Assembly: GCA_905250075.1 (NCBI GenBank)
Contig: CAJNOP010000027.1
Location: forward strand, 248,001-312,000
From: Rotaria sp. Silwood1
Lineage: Eukaryota > Rotifera > Eurotatoria > Philodinida > Philodinidae
Direction: 5' to 3'
Length of the DNA stretch: 64,000 nucleotides
Below are positions 36,568 through 49,131 of the stretch, piece by piece. The notes beneath the pieces were generated by a model that had not been told where the DNA came from, did no database searches, and worked only from the letters and a program-made list of their open reading frames with translations. Each line of letters starts with the position of its first letter. Position 1 is the stretch's first letter. The translations under genes and the position numbers were made by a program.

Positions 36568-38685
36568 TTAGAAAAGAAAAAAATATTTAAATATTTTATT
36601 AAAGAAGATTATTAATGTTCTCGAATTTTTGATTGGCAATTCAATTAATAGATTGTAAAGAAGAAAATAAAAAAACATATCTTCTTTGATTAATAAATAT
36701 ATATTGAGTACTAAGAAGAATATTTGATTATATGACAAAAGGACATGTTTGATTTGATAGATCGTTAATTTTGAATAGAAAATAATACAAAACAATATGT
36801 CATATCTCATATCCGGAAAATCATGATTGCTTAACAATTTGATGGAAATTATTTTCAAAAGAAGAACAGCATACTTGATATAAGTACGTCGAAGTACTAT
36901 TGAATAGTTTTCCAAAGGAAAACACGATATGGTTATGTGTTTTATAAATATAAGGTAGGTTATGTACCCGTCAAAATTATTTTCTTTTTATGTAATATTA
37001 TGATCATCGTAGGTACAAACTTCGCCACAAGAAAGAAAAATTTTCTCAACGAATAGATATTTTTGATAAGTTTTCCCTATTGTCAAACTATAATAAATCA
37101 TTTTATAAGATCTATATGTTAAATAGAAAACCAAGAGAACAATAAGATTAGTATGAACGCTAAATAATGCTATACAAAAAAAGAAATAAATTAGTTTCAT
37201 CAATCATCGAATAATATTGATAGTCTTAGTCATTCTCGAAATGTTTTATTATAACGAAAACCAGAATTTAATTGTTTTCATGTTAGATATTGTTCACTTT
37301 TCTTATAAATTAGAACTAATTGCCTAAAACTATCGGAGAAAACCACCAAGGGTGAGATGAAGAGTTGACTGTAAAGATAAAAGTGATGGATTAGCTGGAT
37401 AATAAAGTTTTCTCACTTGTTATCTTGCCTTCAACAATTCCATCACAGCTTGTGGCTAACAGTTTGCTATATGTACTAGGAAAAATAAGACAAAGGTTAA
37501 CCTAATAAACATAACAAAGTATAACAAAACGTAATATAGAATATACGGATGTTGAACGAGAAATTCATTAAATAGTGAAAAAAAGTAAAACAAAAATCCG
37601 TTGGATTGCTCTTTATTGAGAAATTAATTATACAATTTGTTAATGAACTTTGTATCCTAATTATTACGAAAGAAAAACTTTATTAAGTAATTTTCTACAT
37701 TGAAAAGCTATCATGTAGATAATAATTTTTTTGTAAAACTTTAATCTATGTGCTTGGATGCAGATAAATAAATTCTCCAGGTTGGATGATCATCGACAGT
37801 AATTACAAGAAGTTCTCCTATCGAATAAAAAACGCATAGACTTTAACCTTTTTGTTTGATATTTTGCCTAGAAATAGAGTTCGATAAATTCTACTTGCAA
37901 GCGGCAAATAAAGCTCGATAGATCTAAATGCAAACGATTTATGACGAAAACATTGGATTTATCCGTAGGATTTAAAAAAAAGCTTTTTTCTGATATTTTT
38001 CTGATTTTCCATTATTTAAATTTGGTAATCTCCATTTTCTTATTAACAAAGAAAAATTTGCATGTCTATATTTTGTCACAAATAGGGTATTTCAATCCGC
38101 TGTAATCAATTGGATTAGAGCAGAAACGTTCACTAGAAAAAAATTCAAAGCTAAAGATAATATCAATCAGTTGTCGTCGATTTTCATCAAGTCTCATTTA
38201 AAGTTTACTTTATAAATCAGACAAATTAAAACCATGTTATATGGAAATTTTTATCAATGATAGAGGTACTACTTAGTTGTCGAATGTTTTGAGATTTGTT
38301 TTCTATGTTAAAATATCCTTGTTTGAAGATAAAAATTTTGTGTTAATCTTCTAGTTCTTTCACATAAAGACGAATCAAATCCTTACGATTAAAATTCGAA
38401 ATTCTCTATTCGTGATCAAATTAAAAGATTTAATGATTAAAGTTTAAATATTTCTTATTCTAATAGCTGAACTTTTTGCATTTACTATATTCATTTTTCT
38501 AAATGTAAAATAGCATGAATATATGAGTAAATTTACAATTACTTTCAAAGAATAATTCATATATAAAAAGAATTAATATATTTTTATGCCTTTCTATGGG
38601 CACTATTATCGAAAAACTTAAATTAGATCCAATGCAAGAGACATGAATAATTTGTCATTCATGATTTATATATATACAAAAAAGT
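36568..38685. other. AT-rich spacer, nothing recognised
   Basis: This lies between convergent genes (macrodomain-like plus, CHMP3 minus). The open frames here are short, AT-biased and without recognisable motifs. Confidence 0.5.
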
Positions 38686-39742
38686 TTAACTTCTTAATGC
38701 TTGTAAACGTCGTTCCATTTCATCTTCTTCACTGTCAATATCAACTGCAGCAGCAGCTGCTGTTTCAGTTTCTTTCATTGTTGTTCCACCAACAGCAACA
38801 CTTGGTAATTTACCTAATTTACCTTTGTAAGAAAAAAAAAAAAAAAAAAAACAAAAGAGAATTTCATAAAATGAAATAAAACTTTTCTTTTTTCTTACCA
38901 GCAAGAACTTCATCTAATACTTTAGCTATTTCTTCATCTGTTTCTTCTTCAAGTTCATCATTATCCATAGCAGCATCAACTGCTTCATTCATCATTTCAC
39001 CCATAATACCCATCTTAAAAGAAAAAAAAATAAATAAATAGATGAAAAATAGTTGTTTTTTTTTTCAAATCAAATATTATACTTTAATGAATTCTTTTGA
39101 AAATTGTGTAGTTATCGCTTGAAGTTGTCCTACTTTCATTAATTGAGCCATTGAACGAGCAATTTCATTACTTTTTTGCATTATTCCAGTTATTTTAACA
39201 TTGGCTAAAAAATTCTTCGAATTGAATCTTTGATTTGTAACAATAAAAACAGTGATGATTTACCTAATTGATTTTTAACAGCATTATCAATTGTATCAAG
39301 ATTAGCTTTTGCGGAATATAAATGACTTTTATCATGTTTTATTCTTAAATAAAAAACAAATCATTCAATTTTTTTTTTGTTAAAATATGAAGTCGAACAA
39401 AAAGAAAAGAAACTTACTTAACAATAGCTTTTGCGAGAGTACGAAGAGCGTCTTTATTATTACTAGCTGCATGTTTACGAATATCTATTGAAAGACGTTG
39501 AATTTCTCGATCAGATTCTTTAAAAAAAAAAAAGAAATGAGAAAATTTTCTTAAGTAAATATAATAATTACGGTTAATTTGTCGATCTAGTTGACGTTTT
39601 TCATGACGAATTTGTTTACTAATCTCACGAGTCTAAAATATTAATTAAAATCAAAAATAATTTTTGTTTTTTTTGAATAATTAAATAAACAAACTTGTTC
39701 TTTAGCTTTTTCATAAGGAGTTCGTTTATCGAAGAAACTCAT
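38686..39742 (-). CDS. CHMP3: CHMP3/VPS24 ESCRT-III subunit
   Basis: Seven minus-strand exons: 39742-39695, 39632-39572, 39517-39418, 39343-39264, 39204-39083, 39013-38899 and 38822-38686, with fitting phases, giving about 220 residues. It starts MSFFDKRTPYEKAKEQ and has basic helix 1 with RHEKRQLDRQI, then SHLYSAKANLDTIDNAVKNQ and ITGIMQKSNEIARSMAQLMK, matching VPS24 (KLYASKAHMNSVLMGMKNQL, GSLQKSTEVMKAMQSLVK). An acidic region (NDELEEETDEEI) follows, then EVLAGKLGKLPS, close to CHMP3 EITAGALGKAPS, and a C-terminal MIM-type helix EDEMERRLQALRS that binds VPS4 MIT domains. It polymerises on endosomal membranes with CHMP2/CHMP4 for vesicle budding and abscission. CHMP3 fits better than CHMP2. 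Confidence 0.9.
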
Positions 39743-40310
39743 CGTGACTAAATAAAAATAAATAAATAATAATAATAATCGAATACAATTCTTCTTCAGG
39801 TGTTGAATTTTTTGTTATTTTTATTGGTTATATATAAACAGCTAAATTAATTTTGCAAAAAAACAAAAAAAAAAAAATTTTATAAAATATAAAAGAAAAT
39901 TTATTTTATTTCAAAATAGTTTTTAAAAATATATATATATTTATTTTCTAGTGTCTCAACGTTGATTGTAGCGCTTAATTTTCTAATTTGAATGATCCCA
40001 TTTATAATATCCTTGTTCGTTCGTTTATTTAATATTTTTCGTATCATATCACATATACATGAAAGATTCATATATTAGAGTTTTACTTTTTAATTAGTCA
40101 ATTTGATAAATAAATAAAACTAGTTAACGAAGTTTGGTTTAAAGGTCTTTTGAATCATCTTCACTATCTTATCTTTTCATTTATTTGCCACAGAGATTTT
40201 TTTCTCTTTTCGTCATTCTCATTTTTATAAACATACGAAAACAAAAAAAGATAACTTTTTTTATTATTTTAGATTGTGCTTTGTCACGTATTGTTCTAAA
40301 AATCATAACC

Positions 40311-40481
40311 ATGTTAGACATAATTCAATCATCATTTATTTTTCTTCTATTATTAATTGTTCCAAGTGTTGAAGCAAAAATGTCAGCTGTGGATGTTATT
40401 GCACTATTAATTGGACTAGCTATACTTTTATTTGGTTTATGTGCTCTAATTGGTTGCTATGCTCGACGACGTAGTGGATAA
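40311..40481 (+). CDS. SMIM30: SMIM30-like small integral membrane protein
   Basis: 56 residues. The chosen ATG gives a signal peptide (SSFIFLLLLIVPSVEA, about residues 7-22). This is followed by SAVDVIALLIGLAILLFGLC and a short basic tail YARRRSG. This closely follows vertebrate SMIM30, which has a signal peptide ending VEA, then DAIALLLG..., a GxCACLGVYARKRNG end and about the same length. The frame is open further upstream to 40,185, but the 5' extension lacks protein character and TTTTAG at 40,266-40,271 looks like a 5'-UTR splice acceptor, so the later ATG is preferred. SMIM30 is an ER/membrane microprotein in mammals; its role here is unknown. It is divergent from CHMP3, with 568 bases between the starts. 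Confidence 0.8.
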   Translation: MLDIIQSSFIFLLLLIVPSVEAKMSAVDVIALLIGLAILLFGLCALIGCYARRRSG

Positions 40482-40709
40482 AAAATAAAATATTAGGTTT
40501 TTATTTCAAATCAAATAATTATGTGTTGGTTCCCGTCTTTCTATTTTTTTAATAACTTAAGACAAAAAAAATTTTTTTTTTTTAAATGTTACATCGTGTT
40601 TTTTCTTTTTCTTTCATTTTATTTATTTATATTTTTTTTTTCTTAATAGACAACAAATGTGAATAAAAATAACTGGTGATTTTTGTATTTGTGATAATTG
40701 TAGTATATT

Positions 40710-40853
40710 ATGTCTCTATCACGATCATCAACACGACAAGTACATACTGTTTTGGGTGGTGGTATACGATATGAAACAGTTGAACTTGTTCTATCAGCAA
40801 TACCTAATTTTGAATTGAAACAAAAAGGACGTATTCTTCATTTGTTTGCAGAG
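40710..40853 (+). CDS. Coding exon of unknown gene, possibly the first exon of the CtIP-like gene
   Basis: Reads MSLSRSSTRQVHTVLGGG, then a stretch with YETVELVLSAIPNFELKQKG and LHLFAE, ending at a GTAAGG donor in phase 0. It looks coding but I do not recognise it. The most obvious downstream acceptor (TTCTAG before 41,201) needs phase 1, so a missing small exon, another acceptor (for example before 41,240, phase 0) or a separate short gene are all open. Read through, the frame ends after 60 residues. Confidence 0.45.
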
Positions 40854-41200
40854 GTAAGGAATTACAAAAATCAAATACAATACATTCAATAATGTTGAAT
40901 TGATTCATGATAAAGTGATTGATGGCAGATCATATAGAATTTCTCGGTTTTCTTTTCGTATATGTGTTTGTTGAATAAATAACTTTGTTAAACTAAAATG
41001 TTTGAAAAGAGGTCGAAAGAATCTTTTGCTAGGAAAGTGTCGGTAAATGTGTGTCACGGTCTATAAGAGCTGCCGTGAGCGCGAACGACGGAAGGTATCA
41101 TTCTCTAATCTCGAGAAATTTTCATATTTACACAGCAAAGTTTCAGGGTTTTAATCGTATTTTTCTTCATCAGTTCTCATAAAGACCTCTTGACTTCTAG

Positions 41201-42456
41201 CGATCTTGGGATGTCGATATGCATTCATACAAGAAATTCAAGAGGCACTCGATGAACGACAAAATAATCTTGATACTTTTTTTGTTCATAATCAAACTAA
41301 TACATCATTAGCAGAACCATTTGCATTTGAATCACAAATTGATACTGATACATATCCAATTGATCTATCTGCAAGATCAACAGATGAAATATTCCATCCA
41401 TTAATTGAATCAGATAATAATATGTCAAATGAAACTGTTCCATCATTAGCTGTTCCCAATGAAAAAAATCAATCTGAAATACATCCTTGTCATCAACAAC
41501 AATTAAATTGGACATCAGTAAAAGATTCAATAAATATTAAAAAAGAAGCTGTAACACCAGTAAGACAACGTTCTGCTTTATCTTTTTTTTCACTTTTGTT
41601 AATTTTTTTTTTTTTTCTAAATTTATTTTAGCCAAAAACAAAACGACGTCAATCAAAAACTTCATCTAATTCAAAACAAAAAAAATTATCTTCAATACCA
41701 TCAATGCGTCAAATGACAATGACACAATTATTTGATCCAATGGAATCGCCTAAATCAACCAGAACATCCATTTCGACTTCTATAAAACAAGAACCAGAAA
41801 CACTTGGCAATGATACAATAATGTATATGCCAGAATCACTTATCGGTTTAGCTCAACCATCGGAATCAATATCTGATAATGAAAATGATCAAGTAAAATT
41901 CATTTCTTATTTTTGTTTTTTTAATGCATTTAAAAATTTATCATTACTTCAGCACAATTTATCCGATTTATTGGCATCTATTAAACAAAGTAAAATATCA
42001 AATTCACCTTCATTGAAACGTAAATATATTCCTTCACCAATTGTGAATAATTTCATACCTCAACAAACAACAGCAACAACAACAACAACAACAGATGAAG
42101 AAGAAAATATTCAAAATGAAGCTCTTATTGAATCTCCTTATGCTGGTATTGAAAATGAAGAATTACTTTATGCTTGTTCAATGTGTCGTAATTATTGGCT
42201 TGGTTTACCTAAAGAACTTCGTCATAAACAAGGTTTAACATGTCGTCATAGACAAAGACCAGTTGTTCATACACCAGAACATTTTTGGTCATTAGGTGTT
42301 CCAAGTACACAAACTTGTATTGAACGTGGTTATGGTGGTGTTCTTCCACCAGATAAACCAATTGAAAGACCAAGAAGACCAAGACGACAATATCAACGAA
42401 GATTACAAGAACGACAACATCAACAACAGAATGATGATAATGATGAAGAAGAATAG
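41201..42456 (+). CDS. RBBP8: CtIP/RBBP8 (Sae2-family) C-terminal domain protein, start unresolved
   Basis: Exons 41201-41559, 41632-41892 and 41953-42456. The C-terminus has the Sae2/CtIP signature: LLYACSMCRNYWLGLPKEL (a CxxC-YY-L segment), then TCRHRQRP and HTPEHFWSLGVPSTQTCIERG, nearly the human CtIP string [21 protein letters not shown]. The Thr-Pro of HTPEH equals the CDK site T847 needed for end resection in human CtIP. The middle is low complexity with basic patches, and MRQMTMTQLFDP resembles a PIP-like or Sae2 tail motif. With MRE11-RAD50-NBS1 it would start 5' resection at DNA breaks. The frame before 41,201 has a stop, so an upstream exon is needed. The intron at 41,893-41,952 is exactly 60 bp and stop-free, so it could also be retained. 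Confidence 0.8.
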
Positions 42457-43676
42457 AGAATTTATTTATTTTTCTTATTTGTTATTATGTCAGTTTCTTT
42501 TCCTTTATTCATTTTTTTATTTAATAAAACAAAAACAAAGGATCTTTGTGTGAATAATAGTACATTTTCTATTGTATTCTTTAAATTCATTGTAAAATAT
42601 TTCTATTGATGAAAGAATAGGAGTTCAATTGTACTAGAACTAGATAAAGAATGTTACAAATATATTATACCATGAATTAATTCTAAAATAATAAATACAA
42701 ACAATAAACACTCGAATGTTTTCAAGCACATGAATTTTAATTACGATGCCATCGATGGTTTCCATTGTACGTAGGATTATCCGTTACTGGGAGGAACTAT
42801 TAGAATTTATTTAAGCTAGCAGTTTTATCCATAGGTCACTTTGAATATCGTTGTTACTGTCATTCTTAACTAATATCTATTTCAATCAACAAGCGCATGA
42901 ATATTTTTGATTAACTTTTGATAGAAACAAACTAGAACATTGTAGTTTTTACCATTGAAAACAGGGAATGAAATCGCATCGAATTGGGTATTATAGGTTC
43001 TCTTAAGATGTTTTCTAAAAGTTTTTTGGATTAAACTTATAGAAAAGTGTTGAGACTATGGCATCTTTTAACATTGGAAAAAAAAGCAAAAAATCTGATT
43101 TTTTTTCAAAGCAACTACTTAAAACATCGATTGGCAATGTCAAGTAGAAGATCTATGACTCTTAAATGACTAAATCTAATAATCTGATTCTTGCGTCGTT
43201 TTGTAGATCTTCGATTAACGATTCGGATGCACACTATGATTGAAAATTCACTATAGTCACATGAAGGGACACGCTAGTTTCGAAGGAGTTAATTGAAAAG
43301 CTTTAAAAACAGGTCGAAAAAACTTCTAATATACGATTCTCTGCGTCTTGATCTGCAACTTCTAAAGGTGAAAAGTGCAGCTGTCTATCATCTTTCTATC
43401 AAAATTGATTTAAAAAAAATTGTCATCCACCATTTTTTTTTAAATCGACATTAGGTATATATAATCGATCTTATTGCTCTCGTTTGATCCTAAAATATAT
43501 AGAAAAATCTTGGAATCAACTGATTAATCGACTTTATATCCATTAGTAAAGACTACGATTAATTTTTATTTTCAAGACACAACATTTTACATATATTATT
43601 TATTAAATAAAATTTAATCAATATAAAAAACAAAATCTGTCGAATGCATTCATCCTTCTTTTTTTTTTAGCTTTGT
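42457..43676. other. AT-rich spacer, nothing recognised
   Basis: This is the tail-to-tail interval between the CtIP-like and SH2 genes. No supported exon or repeat was found. Confidence 0.5.
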
Positions 43677-44775
43677 TTATATTACATATTCATTATGTGT
43701 TACTCTACCATTTAAATCATCATCTTCTATTGTATGTAATGATGTATAAGCTCGTAAATTTAGAACAACAGGTAAACTTTCAGCAACAATTGAATGATGT
43801 ACAATAAATGAATTTAATGTTGAGAAAATTTTTTTTGTTCCCTTGAAATAATTTTTTTTACAAAAATTTAATTTTTAAAAATAATTTAAAAAACAAAACT
43901 TACTCTTAAATAATAGCCAACATTATCTTGATCAATTAAATAATGAACAACACATGATCGTTTCATATATTTTGGTACACGAATTGAGAGAACATAAGTA
44001 TTTGTTGATGTTATAGATGTTGGTCGTCGTACAAGAAAACTACCAATTGAACGACATGATAATGCATCTTCTACAGCTTCTCTAATCAAAATATACTTAT
44101 TCTTATATATATATATATTTAGATGATCTATTTTATTTACCTTGTTATATTTTCATGAAGCCATGGTGTATCTTCATCAGGGACACTTGGTGTCAATGGT
44201 AATGGAGATGGATTTGGAGCAAAACTAAATGGTACTTTATTTATTTATTTAATAGCCATATTATATTATGATAAGTAATGCTGATATATATATATGTTTG
44301 ACATGACCGTGAAATAACTTCTTAGGTAAATTAGATTCTGAAATTTAAGATTGTTATTGTTTGTTTTTTTTTTTCTATAACTCTACTTTTTAACTAGAAT
44401 TTCTGTTACATGAAAATTTAGTATATCTTAAGACATTAGTTATTCTTTGTTGATATTCATTGAAGAAATTAATTATGTAATTTCTTACATACCTTTTAAG
44501 AACAATTGATGATGGTCTATTAATAGAAATAATTGAATTTTGAATACTTTTAAAATCATCACTTAATGACGAATCTGTTTCTTCATTACTATCTGCTGTT
44601 GTTGCTCCTCCTACTATTGTATGTGCAGAACTTTTATCCAAAAAAAAAAAAAAACACAAGCAAAACATTGATTATCCTTTTTCTTTTTGAATACAATAAT
44701 ACATGAAACATACTTGCTCTTCATTCGTTGACTAGTATTGCTGCTAGCAAATGTTCGTCTTATTGTCTCAAACAT
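43677..44775 (-). CDS. SH2-domain adaptor-like protein
   Basis: Minus-strand exons 44775-44714, 44630-44493, 44224-44141, 44081-43904 and 43841-43677, phases consistent, giving about 208 residues. The N-terminal half is Ser/Thr-rich (MFETIRRTFASSNTSQRMKS..., with PNPSPLPLTPSVP). The SH2 domain runs WLHENITREAVEDAL, GSFLVRRPTS (the phosphotyrosine-binding FLVR arginine), YVLSIRVP, VVHYLIDQDNVGYYLR, then IFSTLNSFIVHHSIVAESLP. The last part resembles the tensin SH2 ending (FGSLSALVYQHS...LALP). No kinase, SH3 or PTB domain is seen, so it would be a small adaptor reading phosphotyrosine at membranes or adhesions. A CT-rich tract and a possible 5'-UTR intron lie just upstream. The family within SH2 proteins is not settled. 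Confidence 0.85.
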
Positions 44776-45826
44776 TGATCTTGTACAATGTATACTTAGG
44801 CTATTCTTATCTGGAAATAAGAGAATAACTTAGAACATAAACAATTTACCTTTAGTTGAAGAAGAAGAAAGAGAGAGACAGAGAGAACAACTAAATAAAC
44901 GTTCTTTATGATGCAATTGACGATGATCAATGTGGTAGACACCAACAAAAACAGAAAAGAAAAGAGAGCGGGAGAGGATAGACGTGTGAGAATAGTTGAT
45001 TAGGTTATGGTTAAACAACAACAAAAAATGTATTGTTTGATCTTTTTTTTTTTCCATCTTTGCATTATACAAAAATATCAAATAACTGATAGCTATCCAT
45101 CTTCACTTATAAATGATGATCATTCTGATAAACGATTAGAAATCTATCTTTTACTGACGACTGACCACTATCAACTACATTGAACTGATTGTGTAATCTA
45201 ACTCTCGAGAAGTCAATGAGTTTTTCTTTTCTCTTTTTCTTCTTCAGATGGCCAATAGTACATATGTGTTATGTCAGTAACTATTCTATGTATTTCGGAA
45301 GATGAATACGATTGATATATACTATCAACAATAGATGTGTATGTATATATTATAGGTAAAAGAAGATTGTATCTCATATGACATTCAACTTTATCAAAGA
45401 CAATTATAACTTACTATTGTTTCATTATTGAGCTTGACTAACTAACTTTACGTCTTATATAGATCAATCTTTTCTCCTCATCTTTCGCTTATAATTACAT
45501 CATAAACTAGAATCGTGCATAAAGAAATAAAACATTATCTTTTTTGATCTCAAGTATCTCCATTATATGTTTTTCGATCAAATCGAACACATCATGAACT
45601 AATCAATTTCTTTTTTCTTTTTTTGCTTGTCCATTACAATCATAAAAAAATGAGATCATATTTTTTTTCTCTTCAAAATTTGTTTCATTCTGTAATGCTT
45701 CAAGATAATAAACGCATATAAAATGCACAAAAAAAAAAAAAAAAACGAAAAATATAATTGTAAACTAGAGAACTACACGTGAGAAAAAAAAAAGCAAAGT
45801 TATGATATTTTATTTGTAATAAAGAA

Positions 45827-46126
45827 TCAATCGATTTTATTACTCCAAACAAGCCATAGAGCATGAATGCATCCCGGTAGAAAACCAAGAATGGTTAATA
45901 AACTAAAAAAAAAAAGAATATAAAACAAATATAGTATTTAATAAATTCATCAAGAAATATCAACTTACATATTTAAGAAAAAATGTAAAGTACAACCAAC
46001 TTGAATCAAAGCAGCAGCCGGCGGAAAAATAATAGCTAAGATTGTTAAAAGACTAAAAAAAAAGAAATTAATTTACATAAGTTAATTATGGATTAAAGTA
46101 ACATACATAGTTCCAAGTAAACCCAT
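45827..46126 (-). CDS. PMP3/RCI2 (UPF0057) small membrane proteolipid
   Basis: Three minus-strand exons, 46126-46107, 46052-45969 and 45902-45827, give 59 residues. It reads MGLLGTILLTILAIIFPPAA, then IQVGCTLHFFLNILLTILGF and LPGCIHALWLVWSNKID. This is the two-helix PMP3 signature: hydrophobic helix with PP, GC..HF.LN, LLT.LG..PG.IHA. Known PMP3 proteins sit in the plasma membrane and affect ion balance and stress tolerance in yeast and plants. It is the best-conserved of four PMP3-like copies in the window and lies on the opposite strand to the other three. All splice sites are consensus. Confidence 0.9.
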
Positions 46127-48945
46127 GTTACCAAACGATAAGTAATAATAATAGAAAAGTAATGTATAACAACAACTTTTCTCTTTTTTTCCTTACGAGC
46201 ACAAGACTATTTTTTTTTCTTTCTCCAACTTAGAATACAAAAAAAAAATATATATATATGCTGATATTGCTATGCTTTTTCTTCCGAAGCTCGCTTTTTT
46301 TTTGTCCTGTCGAATCTATAAACGGTACCAGTCCTTGTACTCTATGTATGTGCAGAATTAGTTTTTTTTTCTTCCTCACGTACTATATGTAATCTGGTGC
46401 CATACTATAATAAATATATTTTTACATATTATTCTTGATTCTACGTAAATCATACTTGAGACTAAACTATAATACATGTGATCTAGTTGATAATGATTTG
46501 AAAATATTTTATGATTTGAATTCATTCAATGTATTACAAAATATAATTCTTATTTGAAGGATATACTTTCTATATTTCTATATAAATCATTGTCAAAATT
46601 AGAATATGATTAGTAAAAATTTTATATTGTATGCAAGGTCAGAGATAATTATTTATCCAATACATTCTAGAGATATTGATTGACTGTTTATTCAGCTTCG
46701 AATACATACCGTTTAATGTTGATGACGTGAAGAAAATATTGATCAGAATTCTATACCCAAACATATACTAAATTATGCATCATTTACTGATGTATTATTG
46801 CGTTTTTTGTTCAGTATATATAGAGATCGTTAACCGAAAATATCAATCAGTGAACTTAAAATCTTATCAACAGACTGTTGAAATACAATATCAATTCAAT
46901 ATATCGACACAAAATTTTATCAACTAAATACATAAAATAATGTTCGATTATACATGATGATGATCAAATCATTTTATTACTTTAAACAATTCATACAAAA
47001 TGAATAGATTCTAACACGAAACTGAGATAATTGAAAATACTAAGCAAAGAAAAAGCTTATTATCACAGATCCATATGGGTTAAGATGTAAAACTCACATG
47101 TCTTCTTTAGCTTCACTATACTATAATAAAAAAAAAACGTAAAGTGAAGCATTTCTGACAAATAATAATAGCTTTCCATAGATAATCAATTTGTGAGAGA
47201 AACGATCTGTCTCTTTTATTTTTACATTTCGAACAGATTTCTTTTTTTGGTTGGCATACTATTTTTTATTTACCGTGATTTTATTCTCTTGTTATTTATG
47301 TTTTCTTTATTTACTATTATTATACTTCTTCTAATCATTGATTTGCTTGACAAAGAAGTCTGCTATACGTATTCATCATTTCTACAATAAGTCTTAACAT
47401 ACTATTATGTATCTGGATACACTTAGAAATACTGATATTGATTATATCCAAAGGTTAAAAATTTATCAGTTCATGCTTTTTGTATTGGTTGAATGATGAT
47501 GGCTATGGCAAATCAATACGTCACTAGTCATTATTTTTGACATTTATCTGTGCAAAAATCTGAAACCTTACTATTTGAAACATTGAAAAATATATTTCAA
47601 TCATATTATTTTCAAGAAAGGCTTTGGAATGAAACACAATAATGTAAGCCTTATCGTTAGTGCTATTATAGTGCCTTTGTCCTTCGTTGCTAAGGAACTA
47701 TGGAAAAGAAAGTTGATGTCTGTTGTCATCGACTACTACGAAAAAATTCACACTCAATGATCTTAGGCTCAAATCGCTAATACCTGCACGGGAGTAGAAG
47801 GGAGCGAAAATTTGGATTTAAAGCTTACATTCACTATTTTCCTGCGAAAAATATATGTAAGTTCCGTAAGAAAAACACGAAAAACTGATATAGCTAAAAA
47901 ATACATTGTACATCCGTCTTAAACAGAAGCTAAAATTGTCACTAGACTATGAAAACAAATGAATGAATATTTGATCGGTATAATCATTCATATTAAACTT
48001 TGTATATGAAAGTATCAGTTAGAAAGTCAAGTAGGAGAAATACTTGACGAAATGTATTTATCCTTTCAAAATAAAATTGAAAATATTCAGTATGCATGTT
48101 TCTCTAGTCGAAGGAATAATTTCATTTTTAATTCATTCTGTAATTTAGTGTTGAAAATTTTGTTTAACTATAATAATCTAAGTTATTCTTAAAAATTAAA
48201 TAAATATGACTTATGAAAATAAAGTAATTTTATAATTAAATCATCAATACTTATATCCTAGTTGAACTTGTTTTTTTCATATGTTTGACATGCATAGACT
48301 TCAAGATGCGTTCATATCACATGATTTTCTTGCTCAAAATTCGTAAGAATTTTATGAGCATGAAAAAAAAAAGTTTGGTGTTCGATAAAAATGTATTCTA
48401 ATTAAAGACATTTTTTTTTCTTAAATTCTTTTATCATTTCTTACATGAACGCTTGTTTTGTTTTTTATAGTCTGTTATCACATTTTTCGATGTGTTTTAC
48501 AATGAAGCAATATAAAATTATTATCAGTTAGTATAATGAAAGATTTTAAGTGCATTTTTATCAATACATAAGAAAAGATGTTTCAATCAACATCATTTCA
48601 GATAAACATTATATCAAAGGTTATTCAAACACTAAAATAATATGAATAATATAAGTTTTATCAGTTATTAAAATAAATCAACATTGATTTGTAACCAGCA
48701 GAGTGATCATTAAGAGCTCGCCTCAGAAAAATCCTGTTTTGGTCAAATCTATCGATTTTGTGAGTTATAGCTTATTAGATAGAGCAAAGTGTGTACTTTC
48801 GAATATATACATACAGTATTGAAATTTATTTTTCGTTTTTCTCAAAATTTTTTGTTTTCGAGCATACTTTTTACACGCGGACAAATCTTTCTTAATAACG
48901 ACTACTTATAAAAGTAATAAATTTTTTTTTGTACACAGTAGATAG
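46127..48945. other. AT-rich spacer, nothing recognised
   Basis: This is the upstream flank of the PMP3 gene at 45.8-46.1 kb. The short open frames (for example 47,193-47,390) are hydrophobic only because of T-rich codons and are not supported. Confidence 0.5.
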
Positions 48946-49131
48946 TTAGGGCTAGGTTGTAATAGAGCCTGGTTTTTGAATACGTCGTGTGCTGACATAA
49001 AAAACGTAGATCTTTGATTTTAATTAGTAATGTTTTCAGCCTGCAAATTTGAAAATTTTTCGAAAATGCTTTCTTTTAAAGGCACATAAACTGAAATTAA
49101 AAAATCAGGCTCTATTAAGACCTAGTTCTAA
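48946..49131. repeat. Short inverted-repeat element (MITE-like)
   Basis: The left arm (TTAGGGCTAGGTTGTAATAG, continuing AGCCTGGTTTTT) is mirrored on the opposite strand by the right arm near 49,102-49,131 (its complement reads TTAGAACTAGGTCTTAATAG, continuing AGCCTGATTTTTT). This gives an arm of about 32 bp with few mismatches and a loop of about 120 bp. No target duplication is clear. Confidence 0.6.
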
